Below, piece after piece: positions 21,388 to 30,617 of a stretch of DNA of 64,000 nucleotides (the stretch's first letter is position 1; every line of letters begins with the position of its first letter). A program made the translations under genes and the position numbers. Under the pieces are notes generated by a model. It was not told the DNA's origin. It worked only from the letters and a program-made list of their open reading frames with translations, and ran no database searches. Origin of the DNA: Streptomyces flaveus (GTDB taxonomy: Bacteria > Actinomycetota > Actinomycetes > Streptomycetales > Streptomycetaceae); the NCBI RefSeq assembly GCF_014647675.1, contig NZ_BMPQ01000021.1:31705-95704 (forward strand), written 5' to 3'.

Positions 21388-22235
21388 ATGAGTAGCGAGG
21401 GTGTGGACGAGGCGGGCTGGGACCTCGAACCGGGGGACGAGAGCGCGCCGTTGGTGGAGGCCGTGGGGCGGCTGGTGCGGCTCTGCCGCGAGGCGGCCGG
21501 GATGCGGGTGGCCGACTTCGCCGAAGCCATGGGGTACGGCGAGGACATGATTCGGAAGATCGAGCGGGGGCGCGGATTCCTCGGCCGGAGTTCTTGGACC
21601 GGGCGGATGAGGTGCTGAACGCGGGTGGGCATCTGAAGGCGTTCAAGGAGGACATGCGGAAGGCTCGGTATCCCAAGAGGGTGCGCGAGCTGAAGGAGTT
21701 GGAGGACCGGGCGGTGGAAGTGCTGCTCTACAGCAACCACAACATCCATGGTCTGTTGCAGACGCCCGAGTACGCGCGGGCATTGTTCGAGACTCGGCAA
21801 CCGGCGCTCTCCCAGGACGTGGTGGAACGGGCGACCGCGGGGCGCATGGACCGAAAGATGATCTTCGAGCGGGACCCTGCCCCGACGCTCAGCTTCGTCC
21901 AGGAACAGGTGACGTTGGAACGCCCCATCGGTGGGAAGACGGTGCTGCGCCGACAGTTCGAACACCTGCTGGAGGTAGGGCAGTTGCGGAACGTCACGCT
22001 TCATGTCATGCCGACTTGCCGTGAGGGGCACGCTGGCATGGAGGGCCTGATCGAGGTGCTGAAGTTCGCCGACGGCACGGGGGTCGGGCGTTCCGATGGC
22101 GCGTTCAATGGCCGCCCGGTCTCAAACCCGAGGGATCTTCGTATCCTTGAACTGCGCTATGGCATGATCCGGGCGCAGGCTCTCACCCCGGGGGAGTCGC
22201 TGGTCTTCATCGAGCGAGCGCTGGGAGAACTATGA
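21388..22235 (+). pseudogene. XRE-type HTH regulator with DUF5753, -1 frameshift in a G run
   Basis: The first frame from the ATG at 21388 (after GGAGG) gives an HTH start with RVADFAEAMGYGEDMIRKIERG, then runs into nonsense and a stop at 21616-21618. The -1 shifted frame continues at once with PEFLDRADEVLNAGGHLKAF and the DUF5753 core (LLYSNHNIHGLLQTPEYARA). Adding one G to the five-G run at 21566-21570 restores one ~283-aa protein. It could be a true mutation, phase variation or a sequencing error. The downstream DUF397 gene overlaps its stop. Confidence 0.85.
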
Positions 22236-22483
22236 GCGCCACGGAACTCCACTGGTTCAAGAGCAGCTACAGCAGCAGCAGCGATCCCAACGACTGCGTC
22301 GAAGTGGCCCTCGACTGGTTCAAGAGCAGCTACAGCGACAGCAGCGACATCAACGACTGCGTCGAAATAGCCCCCACCTCCACCACCATCCACGTCCGCG
22401 ACTCCAAGAACACCACCGGCCCCTGCCTCACCTTTCCTCCTTCCGCCTGGGCCGATTTCATCTCGTACGCGTCCGAGAGCTGA
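22232..22483 (+). CDS. DUF397 protein with duplicated core motif
   Basis: 83 aa, starting at an ATGA overlap with the HTH gene. The DUF397 motif WFKSSYS..NDCVE occurs twice in a row (residues 7-27 and 28-48), coded by a 63-bp duplication at 22250-22375. The tail IHVRDSKNTTGPCLTFPPSAWADFI is a normal single C-terminal half. DUF397 proteins accompany DUF5753 regulators in Streptomyces (WhiJ/AbaA-like sets). The effect of the duplication is unknown. Confidence 0.85.
   Translation: MSATELHWFKSSYSSSSDPNDCVEVALDWFKSSYSDSSDINDCVEIAPTSTTIHVRDSKNTTGPCLTFPPSAWADFISYASES
22250..22375 (+). repeat. 63-bp in-frame tandem duplication in the DUF397 gene
   Basis: The units 22250-22312 and 22313-22375 share most positions, including the run TGGTTCAAGAGCAGCTACAG. 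The differences are scattered, so the duplication is not brand new. Confidence 0.9.
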
Positions 22484-22491
22484 CACCCCGA

Positions 22492-25386
22492 TCAGTACAA
22501 GGTTGGGATCTCGCCGCCCTCAACTCTCGTCAGTGTGACCCCGGTCAGGCCGCGCAGTCGGTGTTCTGCGATCGCCGCGAGGTGACCCGAAACCGGTGGG
22601 TTGGGGCCCAGCCCAATGGCGTAGCGGAGAGGGCCCCTGGTGAAGGCCCGGGGCCAGGCATGGGCAGCCGGAGCTGCGTCCGACAGGTCGGTCAGCAGGG
22701 CCCGCATCCTGCCCCGTACCCGGCCCTCGTCAGCGCCGGGGCCCACCGTCACGACCGCCCAGGCCGCGTGGCGGCGGTGCAGCGGGGGAGGGGACAGCAG
22801 TTCGGGCCACGGGAACGGGTCCGTGGTCGCGTCCAGCAACTCCCAGGCGCGGAACAGCTCTTGGGTGATGAGGTCTCGCATGCCCGCCGTGACCTGGTCC
22901 GTGCAGGGGCGGACCGGATCGGACAGCGTGGTGATCGTGAGGGGGAGGGCCTGACGATCCCCTTCGCCCGGTTCGCCCACTGGGGTGCGCCAGTCCCAGG
23001 CGGCCCACGTCGCGAAGAAGTGCCGTAGGAGATCGGCCGGGGGCAGGTCGCCGGCCTCGCTCGCGGTACGGGCCGCCAGGACGGACCAGGCCAGGCCCGG
23101 CAGCCCGCCGAACGGTGCCGAATCCAGGCCGCGTGCCTTCGCCCATGCCTTGACCTGCCTGGCCAGCCGGGCGAAGGCGGGCCCATGGGCGCCCGCCGCC
23201 GCGAGCACCGCGTCGGCGTCGCTCACCGCGCTGAGTGCGATCGCCGCCGCCTCGCCCAGTTCGGCCCGGCGGTTCACCGCCTCTGTGGGGTCCATCGAGC
23301 CGGTGACCACGACGACCACGTCCACGTTCAGCCCGTCCAGCCACAACCGCAGGCCGGGTACGCGCGCCCCGACCACCTCGCGTACGTCGCTCGCCTCGGG
23401 CAAGGCCTCGGTCAACTCCGCCTGTACGGCGGCGAGTTCGATCGTGCCGGGGAGCGCCGCCACCAGGTCCAGGTCCGCACCCGGCAGCGCGCAGCCCATG
23501 CGCCGGGAGCCGACGACGTGTACGACGCCGCCGGGGAGGGCCTGCGCGATGCGATGGGTGATGCGGTCGGCCACAGCGGTGTCTGCCACGGCGGTGTCGG
23601 GCACGTCCATGTCGGCGGCGGCATACCCGTCCCCGTACTCGTAGTCCACACCCGTGTCGCCGGCGTCGTACCCGTAGTGCTCGGCAGCCTCGTACCCGTG
23701 GTGCGGGGCCTCCTCCGCCCACCGCACCTCTCCCGTGCCCAAGGTCACCGTCCCCCGCAACCGCATCGGCTCGTCCCCGCGCCGCGACAGCAGCGCCAGC
23801 TCGCCGATCCGGACCGGCATGGGGGTGAGCCGGGCCTCGCAGGCGGCGGCCAGGGTGTTCGGGTCGGTGGTGCGGCCCAGGCTCAGGTGCGGGGTGAAGC
23901 CCGCGTGGCGGCCGCGGCAGTGGGGGAAGTGGCGTACGAGGGTGCGGTGCAGTTCGGCCCATGGCTCCTCGTCGGCCGCCGCCGGGTCGAGCCACACCGT
24001 CGCGTAGTCCCGGTGGCCGAACCACTGCACGCCCTCCAGCCGGGCGTCGAAGGGAGCCGTCCTGGCCGCCGCGAGCACGGATGCCGCCTGCTCGAAGGCG
24101 TGTTCCGGTGCGAAGCCGAAGAGGACGTTCACGTGTGGGGGCCAGCGGTGGATCTGCGGGTCGTGGTTCCGGCGGATGTCCTGGAGGGGCGGCCATAGCT
24201 CCTGGGGCGGGACCCACGCCAGGGCCGTACGGGGAGTCGGCCGCGCGTCGACGACGTCGTACGCCCCCGTCTCAGCCGAGTCCGTCGAGCCCGCCGTCAA
24301 CTCGACCCGCACCCCGTAGTGATCGGAGATGTGGAGGCCGTCGGCCGAGGGAGTGTCGCCGTACAGCTCGGCACGCCGTACGCGCATGCCCTCCGCGCGC
24401 AGCAGCACCCGGTCCAGCCGGGAGGCCCGGCCGGTCAGGGAGGAGACCGCGGCCAGCGGGTTGGCGCCCGGGTCGAACGTCGGCGTCCGGTCGTCGGCAC
24501 CGTGCGCCTCGCTCCACGTGTCCCGCAGGCCCAGTGTCAGCTGTGGTGTGTTCCCGCCGTCGTTGAAGTCGCCCATCAGGACAAGGTCGTCCTCCAGGGC
24601 CGCCAACCCGTCGGCGATACGGGCGAGTTCGGCCTCGCGTCTGCCCGCACCGTTCTCGGAGTGGTCGCTGCTGAGGTGGGTCGCGGCGACGACGAGGGGT
24701 CGTACTCCCGTCTCCACGACCACCGCGGTCACCGCCTTGTGCGGCCCCAGCTCGTGGTGTGCGGCCTCGCGGACCGGCAGCCGGCTCAGCAGCAGCAGAC
24801 CGCACTCGTCCACGTCCCGCGCCCGGGGGTCCGTGGCCAGCGTCCAGTCCGCCCGGACCCACGGCTCCCGCAGCAGCATGGCCAGCAGCTCCGCCTCAAC
24901 CTCCTGCAGCGCGATCACGTCCACGTCGGCGTCGTGCAGGGCCCGCAGGAGCAGCGGTCTGCGCCGGGCGCTGTCGATCAGGTCGGCGTCGTACCGGTCC
25001 CAGAGGGTGTTCCAGGTCAGGACCCGCACAGCGCCGTGGGCGGGCGCGGTCCCGTGGGGCGGGCGAGCGGGCCGCCAGTCGTCGCCGTCCCAGGCGTACG
25101 GCGTACGGGCCTCGAAGAACGGCGCCCGGAGCCGCCGCGCCTCCCGCACCCGCCCGGCCTCCGTCGCATCGATCCGGTCCACGCCCGTGGTCCGGTCCCA
25201 CACCACCTCGCCGTCGGCCTCGAAGAACAGCACCCGGTGCCACGGGATCTCCCCGCCGGGCACGAAGGCGGGCAGCGGAACGCGTTTGGGGTCGGCGCCG
25301 CGCTGCAGGATGCCCAGCACGAAGCGGGCCGGGTCGAAGCGCGCGTCCCAGCGCACCCGGTGATAGATCTCCTCGCTCGTGCGCAT
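22492..25386 (-). CDS. Predicted multidomain RNA-repair protein (DUF504-EEP-2H-nucleotidyltransferase)
   Basis: 964 aa. Domains in order: DUF504/MJ1316-type domain, proposed to recognise cyclic RNA ends (about 1-75, IYHRVRWDARFDPARF); an endonuclease/exonuclease/phosphatase domain (about 121-363: VLTWNTLWD, QEVE with E162, GDFND with D273/N275, SDHYGV with D355/H356); a 2H phosphoesterase (about 395-545, H418 in PHVNV and H500 in PHLSL); an Asp/Tyr-rich linker; and a poly(A)-polymerase/CCA-like nucleotidyltransferase (from about 605, VVGSRRMG and D638/D640 in ADLDL) with its helical and C-terminal RNA-binding parts. All named catalytic residues are present. It starts 3 nt after the RNA ligase gene, so the two form an operon. 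Inferred role: processing damaged RNA ends before ligation. Confidence 0.85.
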   Translation of the reverse strand: MRTSEEIYHRVRWDARFDPARFVLGILQRGADPKRVPLPAFVPGGEIPWHRVLFFEADGEVVWDRTTGVDRIDATEAGRVREARRLRAPFFEARTPYAWDGDDWRPARPPHGTAPAHGAVRVLTWNTLWDRYDADLIDSARRRPLLLRALHDADVDVIALQEVEAELLAMLLREPWVRADWTLATDPRARDVDECGLLLLSRLPVREAAHHELGPHKAVTAVVVETGVRPLVVAATHLSSDHSENGAGRREAELARIADGLAALEDDLVLMGDFNDGGNTPQLTLGLRDTWSEAHGADDRTPTFDPGANPLAAVSSLTGRASRLDRVLLRAEGMRVRRAELYGDTPSADGLHISDHYGVRVELTAGSTDSAETGAYDVVDARPTPRTALAWVPPQELWPPLQDIRRNHDPQIHRWPPHVNVLFGFAPEHAFEQAASVLAAARTAPFDARLEGVQWFGHRDYATVWLDPAAADEEPWAELHRTLVRHFPHCRGRHAGFTPHLSLGRTTDPNTLAAACEARLTPMPVRIGELALLSRRGDEPMRLRGTVTLGTGEVRWAEEAPHHGYEAAEHYGYDAGDTGVDYEYGDGYAAADMDVPDTAVADTAVADRITHRIAQALPGGVVHVVGSRRMGCALPGADLDLVAALPGTIELAAVQAELTEALPEASDVREVVGARVPGLRLWLDGLNVDVVVVVTGSMDPTEAVNRRAELGEAAAIALSAVSDADAVLAAAGAHGPAFARLARQVKAWAKARGLDSAPFGGLPGLAWSVLAARTASEAGDLPPADLLRHFFATWAAWDWRTPVGEPGEGDRQALPLTITTLSDPVRPCTDQVTAGMRDLITQELFRAWELLDATTDPFPWPELLSPPPLHRRHAAWAVVTVGPGADEGRVRGRMRALLTDLSDAAPAAHAWPRAFTRGPLRYAIGLGPNPPVSGHLAAIAEHRLRGLTGVTLTRVEGGEIPTLY

Positions 25387-25389
25387 CGG

Positions 25390-27051
25390 TCAGATCTCCT
25401 CTTCGACGTTCCCGCTCGCCCCGATGTACCAGGTGCGGTGCGCGTCGCCCGCGTACGGCGGGCCGAAGCGGCGCAGCTGGGCGGTGAGCACCTCGGGCGG
25501 CACCGGGTGCTCGCGGCGGGCGTTGCGCCGTGTCAGCTCGTCCTCGTCGACCAGGGCCACGGCGTGGGTGAGCAGGGCGTCGCGGCGGTGGGCGATCGCG
25601 TGGACGAGCGAGCGCTGCTGTCTGTTGAGGGACGTGGCGTCCCACACCACGGTCCCTCCGGCAGCCAGGGCGGTGTCCAGGCGGTCGAGACCCTCGCGCA
25701 GGATGTCCGCGTTCGCCCGCTGGTCGGCGCGTGCACCGCGGGCCTCGCGCAGGTCGTCCAGGGAGATGTACGCGTCCACGCCGGGGAGCCCTCGGGCGAA
25801 GGTGCTCTTGCCGCTGCCTGCGGGGCCGACCGTCTGGATCAGCTTGGGGAAGGCGCCGGAGCGCCAGCGCCACGTGGCGGCGACCGCCTCGTCGAGACCG
25901 TGGATCCGTCCCTGCGCGTACGCCTCGCGTGCCTCGGCCCGGCAGCGGACGGCCGCGTCGTCCGGCAGGCCGGCGAAGGCCTCCCGCAGCCCGCGTTCGT
26001 CCAGGCCGTCGATGTCCTCGGCGTGCAGTGCCGACCACTCCACCTGCTCGCGTGCCTCGTCCGTGTCCGCCGTGGCCCGGGCGACCGCGTGCAGGAGACC
26101 GAGATCGGCGGCGTACGACAGCCGCACCAGGCCGGCCCGCCGGTCCTCGTCCGGATACGGCCGGTGCAGCGCAGGGTGCAGTCCGACGAGGTCCGCGACC
26201 CGGCGTGCGAGCGGCATGTCCGCCGCCGCGGCGATCTTGGCGGCGATCCGTGCCCGTCGGCTTCCGTGCAGCAGCGCGGCCAGTACGCCCGCGAGCCGGT
26301 CGTCCCCGGACCGCCCCGCCGGATCGAGTCGGGCGACGGCCTCGGGATCCCCCTCGCCGGCCAGCCCCACCGCACGCATCAGGGCATCCACGTCGACGGC
26401 CGCTCCCGAACGCACTGCCCACAGGGCGGCCCTCGCCCCGAGCCCGTTCTCCACGACGGCCGCGTGCATCCAGTGCGTGTCCGTCCGCACATGCCCGGCC
26501 CGCACCCACTTGGCGACCCGCTGCCCGAACTCCTGCGCGCCGAAGGCGTCGACGGCCCGGACGACGTATCCCTCCTGCCGCACGGGATCCAGCCGCAGCG
26601 CCCGCAGTGCGCGCTCGTCGAAAACGCCCCGCCACAGCACGCGCGGCACGGGAACGCCGAGCCCGCGCAGATACGTGACCGTCCGGTCCCAGTCCAGGCA
26701 GCGGCCGTCCGCGTCCCACACCGAGAAGCCGTAGAACCAGCTCTCCAGGTCCTCGTACGCGATCGAATGCCGGGCGTACATGTTCTCCCCGCACACGCGC
26801 CAGCCCTCGGGGACGGCATGACCGACGCGCCCCTGGAGCGCCTTGACCCAGGCCCGGGAGGGGTGGTGGGCCGAGTCGAGCGAGCGGGCGTGCAGGCCGT
26901 CGGCGTACAGCGTGGTGTTCTCGCCGTCGAGCTTCTCGGTGACGACGACCTCGCGTCCCCGCAGACCCGACAGGTCCGTGACCCGGAGGTCGTCCGCGGT
27001 GGCGCCGGGCGACCAGGGCAGATGCCGGGTCCGTGGGTAGTGCGTACGCAT
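25390..27051 (-). CDS. RNA ligase - polynucleotide kinase fusion
   Basis: 553 aa. The N-terminal half is an Rnl2-like nucleotidyltransferase: motif I EKLDGEN with adenylated K40, a motif III-like FYGFSVWD, motif IV QEGYVVR and motif V AKWVRAG. A helical middle follows. The C-terminal ~145 residues are a P-loop kinase (GPAGSGKST near 409-417, then LDDLR and VWDATSLNRQQR), typical of 5'-OH polynucleotide kinases. Predicted to phosphorylate 5'-OH ends and seal RNA breaks with ATP. First gene of the two-gene operon with the 964-aa end-processing protein. No phosphatase is fused here; that role may fall to the partner. Confidence 0.86.
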   Translation of the reverse strand: MRTHYPRTRHLPWSPGATADDLRVTDLSGLRGREVVVTEKLDGENTTLYADGLHARSLDSAHHPSRAWVKALQGRVGHAVPEGWRVCGENMYARHSIAYEDLESWFYGFSVWDADGRCLDWDRTVTYLRGLGVPVPRVLWRGVFDERALRALRLDPVRQEGYVVRAVDAFGAQEFGQRVAKWVRAGHVRTDTHWMHAAVVENGLGARAALWAVRSGAAVDVDALMRAVGLAGEGDPEAVARLDPAGRSGDDRLAGVLAALLHGSRRARIAAKIAAAADMPLARRVADLVGLHPALHRPYPDEDRRAGLVRLSYAADLGLLHAVARATADTDEAREQVEWSALHAEDIDGLDERGLREAFAGLPDDAAVRCRAEAREAYAQGRIHGLDEAVAATWRWRSGAFPKLIQTVGPAGSGKSTFARGLPGVDAYISLDDLREARGARADQRANADILREGLDRLDTALAAGGTVVWDATSLNRQQRSLVHAIAHRRDALLTHAVALVDEDELTRRNARREHPVPPEVLTAQLRRFGPPYAGDAHRTWYIGASGNVEEEI

Positions 27052-27135
27052 GGTGAACCCCCTCCCCCGTGGCAGCCGACGTACTTGATCAGCGTAGGAG
27101 CGCGGGGGAGGGGTGAGCGAGCGGATTAGCGGCGG

Positions 27136-28872
27136 TTACGGAGTGACGCTCTCCGTGCCGCAGCTGCGCGCGGTGGGGATCGTGCCGTCGGCGACGAGCT
27201 CCGCCACGGCGTCGCCGTGGTTGCGGACCAGGTAGTCCATGGCGTGCTCGGTGGAGGACTGGTACTCCAGCTGTGCGCTGTGGAAACGCAGGCGCTCCTG
27301 ACAGTCCTCGATGATCTCTCCCCAGGTCTTCACCATGATCCGGAAGCGCGGTGTGGAGACGGCGCACCCCGGAATTCGGTCCACCTGGTGGGCCATCTGC
27401 TGGAGCGCCTTGTCCATGGCATTGCCGACGAGCCAGAAGTCCCATGTCACGGCCGGATCCCGGAAGCGGTCGTCGGACATGACGGCTTCCGCGTAGCTGC
27501 TGATCTGGCCGAACTCAGCCATACCGAGGACGATGCCCGGACGCTTCAGTTCGACGACCAGATGGTGCCGCTCGCCCTTCCTGTGCCGCGCGGCCCGGGA
27601 CAGCATGAGGTCGACCCTGCCGCGTCGACCGTCCTCGCGGAGAACCGGTTCCGGCGTGGGTGTGTCCCGTCCGAGCAGTCGGCAGTGCTGTGTGAGCACC
27701 GCGTTCAGACTGCGGTCGCTGACGTGGAGCGCGTACTCCTCGCCGAACACCCAGCACTGGTCTTCCAGGACGCGGTGCAACTCGTCCCGCTCCGTGACCC
27801 GTTGCTTGGTTTCCGGGGCGAAAACGAGGTGCTCCAAAGCGGTGAGGAAGTCGATACGGTCGGCTGCCGCTGTCGACGCCTTGATCAACGCTGAGAGCGT
27901 GGTGCGTTTCAGGAGCCGGTTCAGTTCCTCGCGCTCATTCTTGGAGAGCGTGAACAACTCGTCCGCGATGCGCAGCACGTCCGAGGGCTCGTGCGCCAGT
28001 ACGGACCGGAGGAGCGCGAAGGTGGTCCTGCGGGTGCCCTGAGACTCGGGAAGGTGCCGGAACACCGTGGTGGCCACCGCGTCGAAGGTCTCGCGTTCGG
28101 CACGCTCCTTTTCGTCGGCCGGGTCGCCCGCGTACGGGTAGATGCCCTCCTGCCGCCACTCGGTGACCTGCTCCCGTCGCCTGTCGTCCACGCGACTCCG
28201 GAAGTGCGACCGGAGCTGGCCGCGTGCTGCCGCGAGCACGTCGGCCGGCGGCCCGTCCGGCGCCCAGTCGGTGAAGGCGAGATCCTCGGAGTCGACGTCG
28301 TCGAAACCGGCCCAGCTCAGATGCGCCGTGAACTCAAAGCCCGGGGCTTGGATGCCGGGCTTCAACTGGGCTCGGGACATGCCCTCGCCGTCGCAGAGGA
28401 AGAGCGCCCGTGGGACGGGGCGGCGCCATTCGACGACCTTCAGCCGGGCGGGCTCGCCGGTCCAGCCGGAGGGAGAGGGCAGCACGTAGTCGCGTACGTG
28501 CAACTGCTCTGCCGCCGGGTCGAGTTCCTGGCCGTCGTACTCGATACGCACGTCCGGATATCTTTCCAGGTACGTGGCGAAAGCCGTAGTAAGCGAAGAC
28601 CTGGCACGGCATTCACCGAGCATGTCCAGCTCATCGCCGCCGAATGCCTCGAAGAGTGTGCCAGTGAGGTCGGCGACGGGTTCCGGATCGCCGATCTCGA
28701 ACTCGTCCATCGAGTGTCGGTCCGCCTCGATCACCAGCTGCTGTCGGCCTTCCGCGGCCTCGTTGACGCTCGTCCAGCGCACCTGGCTGCCCAGGGCGAA
28801 GGCATGCACCTGTCCCCGCCCGTTCTTGCCGTGCAGGGCTCGGTCCTTTGCCGACGAGCCCTTCGCGCGCAC
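27136..28872 (-). pseudogene. N-terminally truncated GHKL ATPase with C-terminal PD-(D/E)XK-like nuclease
   Basis: 578 codons remain open. The remaining part starts inside a GHKL ATPase, at the G2-type box ALHGKNGRGQ..AFALG; the N-box and first G-box expected about 80 residues earlier are absent. The C-terminal third carries RGRVDLML and VVELKRPG, a D..ExK pair of restriction-like nucleases, as in Shedu/DUF4263-type defence proteins. The reading frame runs directly on from a broken YrhB gene upstream, so this looks like a recombination product. Whether the nuclease half is still made is unknown. Confidence 0.65.
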
Positions 28873-29002
28873 GGTCCAGCCGTAGGCGGAGTCGACGGCC
28901 GTGTCGGGGAGTATCGCGACGGAGGCTGAGCGGTCCGAGTAACGCCTGGGGCTTCAGGTAGGCGGTGGCCTGTTCGCGCTGTTCTCGGGTCAGCATGCGC
29001 AA
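28864..29002 (-). pseudogene. 5' remnant of a YrhB/Imm35 immunity gene, frameshifted
   Basis: From the ATG at 28996 (or 29002) the frame reads LTREQREQATAYLKPQALLG. After a shift between about 28953 and 28940 it continues YSDRSASVAILPDTAVDSAYGWTV. The pattern matches the first ~45 residues of the nearby immunity protein (SKEEALDFAAALL..., VMVPEKCVEYAYGWAI). After GWTV it runs straight into the GHKL fragment. Confidence 0.6.
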
Positions 29003-29015
29003 GCTCGTAAAGGTC

Positions 29016-30314
29016 TCAGCGGTACTGGATCACGTGCAGCCGACGCACACCCGTCGGATCCAGGGACGCGGGGGAGCCGGTGGCACCGTCGACCAGCATC
29101 ACGCCGCCAGCGATCTTGCGCGCGTTCACCAACCACCCCACGGCTTCTCGCGACTGGCCGTCCGTACGGCGCACCCAGACGAGCGCCCGCGCTTCGGCGG
29201 GCAGGGCCGACAGGGCTTCGAGCGCGCTCGGCCATTCTTCGTGCTCGGAGGCAGAGAGGACCGGGCCCAGCTCCGAGAGCGTCGGTTCGAACCAGGCGGC
29301 GCGGCCCGGCTGGGGCGGCGCGGGTAGGCTCGCCGAGCCGGGGTTCTCGCCCGCGTCCCAGCGGGCCAGCCAGGCCCAGGGGTCCGAGTTGGGCAAACCG
29401 AACGGCGCGGTGTCGTCCTTGGGGACGACGAGGGTGGCATCGAGGAGGGCGTCCTGCCAGTGGCCGTCACTCAGGAACCGTTTGGTGTTGCAGGAGAAGA
29501 CCCAGCCGCGCCGGGTCTCGTCCAGGTCTGTCGGCGCTGCCAGGTCGACCTGTCCGTGGTACGCGTCGTCGAGCCAGAGGCGGGCCTTGGCCACCGCGGA
29601 CGCGAAATCGCGCGCCTCCCGTTCCCACGGTTGCCGCGGCGGCAAGTGTGCCTCGGGCGATGACCGCATGAAGATCAGCTCGCGCACCAGGTTCGTGTCG
29701 AGCCTGGCGAGGGACGAGGTCACGCCGTCCAGGAAGACAACCTGGCCCTTGTTGTTGTGTGCGTACAGCAGGTTCCCGGTCGCCTCCGCCCCACCCAGCT
29801 CGCGACGCACCCAGACCACGCCTCGGGTGTCCGGACCCGGCTCGGCCATGGCCCTGATCACGGAATCCCAGTCGCTGACGGCAACGTGCTGGAACGACGG
29901 GAAATAGCGCTGCGTCAGTCTGGCCCACCAGCCGGGTGCCTCGTCGGATGGCTGCCAGGGCAACGGGACCGATGGGGCGTGGTCGATCGCGGAGTTCACG
30001 GCCACCAGGCAACCGCGTGCATTGATTCTCCGTGCCTGGTTGGCGACCCTGCTGGCTGCCTTATGTGGGTCGGCCGGCTCGAGGTCCGCGAGGGGGTCGC
30101 TGGCCGACGGGTGGAAGGGGGAGCTCCCGTCCTTCGGGACGACGACCGAGGCCGCGAGCATGGGCGTGGCCGGGTAGCCCGGTTGGGTCATGGTCCGACA
30201 GGAGAACATCCAGGCGGCGGAGGTCTCGTGAACCGGCTGGGGGACGGATAGTTCGACCAGGCCCCGGTACGTTTCCTTCAGCCACGTTGCCGCTCGGGTG
30301 TCAGGGCTCGTCAC
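29016..30314 (-). CDS. Tandem YrhB-like immunity protein fused to dead papain-fold halves
   Basis: 432 aa with a GTG start behind AAGGAG. It has two internal repeats (about 1-215 and 235-432). Each begins with a YrhB/Imm35-like domain (WLKETYRGLVELS..WMFSCRT..VVVPKDGSSPF; WLDDAYHGQVDLA..WVFSCNT..LVVPKDDTAPF). Each ends with a segment resembling the C-terminal half of the neighbouring toxin (VVFLDGVTSSLARLD; VMLVDGATGSPASLD). The toxin's catalytic His is replaced by other residues (GNLLYAHN, VGWLVNAR) and the Cys part is missing. Inferred: an immunity protein built from immunity plus inactive toxin pieces. Confidence 0.7.
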   Translation of the reverse strand: MTSPDTRAATWLKETYRGLVELSVPQPVHETSAAWMFSCRTMTQPGYPATPMLAASVVVPKDGSSPFHPSASDPLADLEPADPHKAASRVANQARRINARGCLVAVNSAIDHAPSVPLPWQPSDEAPGWWARLTQRYFPSFQHVAVSDWDSVIRAMAEPGPDTRGVVWVRRELGGAEATGNLLYAHNNKGQVVFLDGVTSSLARLDTNLVRELIFMRSSPEAHLPPRQPWEREARDFASAVAKARLWLDDAYHGQVDLAAPTDLDETRRGWVFSCNTKRFLSDGHWQDALLDATLVVPKDDTAPFGLPNSDPWAWLARWDAGENPGSASLPAPPQPGRAAWFEPTLSELGPVLSASEHEEWPSALEALSALPAEARALVWVRRTDGQSREAVGWLVNARKIAGGVMLVDGATGSPASLDPTGVRRLHVIQYR

Positions 30315-30320
30315 GGCTGC

Positions 30321-30617
30321 CTACTCCTTGGGGGGCCAGTCGCCGGAAGCGCGACGGTGCATGTAGTCGTCCACGGGAAGGACACTCGGGGGGAAGTGGG
30401 CCTTTCCCCCGTCATGCGGAACGATGACCACGCTGGTGATCGGTGACAGAAGCCAGTCGCCCGTCTCGATGTGCTCTTTCCAGTCGAACGCGATCGCCCA
30501 GCCGTAGGCGTATTCGACGCACTTCTCCGGGACCATGACCAAGGAATCCGTCTTCTCGGGATACACCCTCCTGAGGAGCGCGGCCGCAAAGTCCAGGGCC
30601 TCTTCTTTACTCAGCAT
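30321..30617 (-). CDS. YrhB/Imm35 family immunity protein
   Basis: 98 aa from the ATG at 30617, which overlaps the toxin stop by one base; a GTG at 30620 in the same frame is possible. VMVPEKCVEYAYGWAIAFDWK followed by VVIVPHDGGKAHFPPS is the YrhB pattern. Its position directly behind the toxin gene makes it the cognate immunity protein by context. Confidence 0.75.
   Translation of the reverse strand: MLSKEEALDFAAALLRRVYPEKTDSLVMVPEKCVEYAYGWAIAFDWKEHIETGDWLLSPITSVVIVPHDGGKAHFPPSVLPVDDYMHRRASGDWPPKE

Noticed and set aside
24319..27129. Long + strand open frame opposite the RNA-repair genes
   Set aside because: The - strand frames carry clear catalytic motifs; this one shows only Arg/Pro/Gly-rich sequence.
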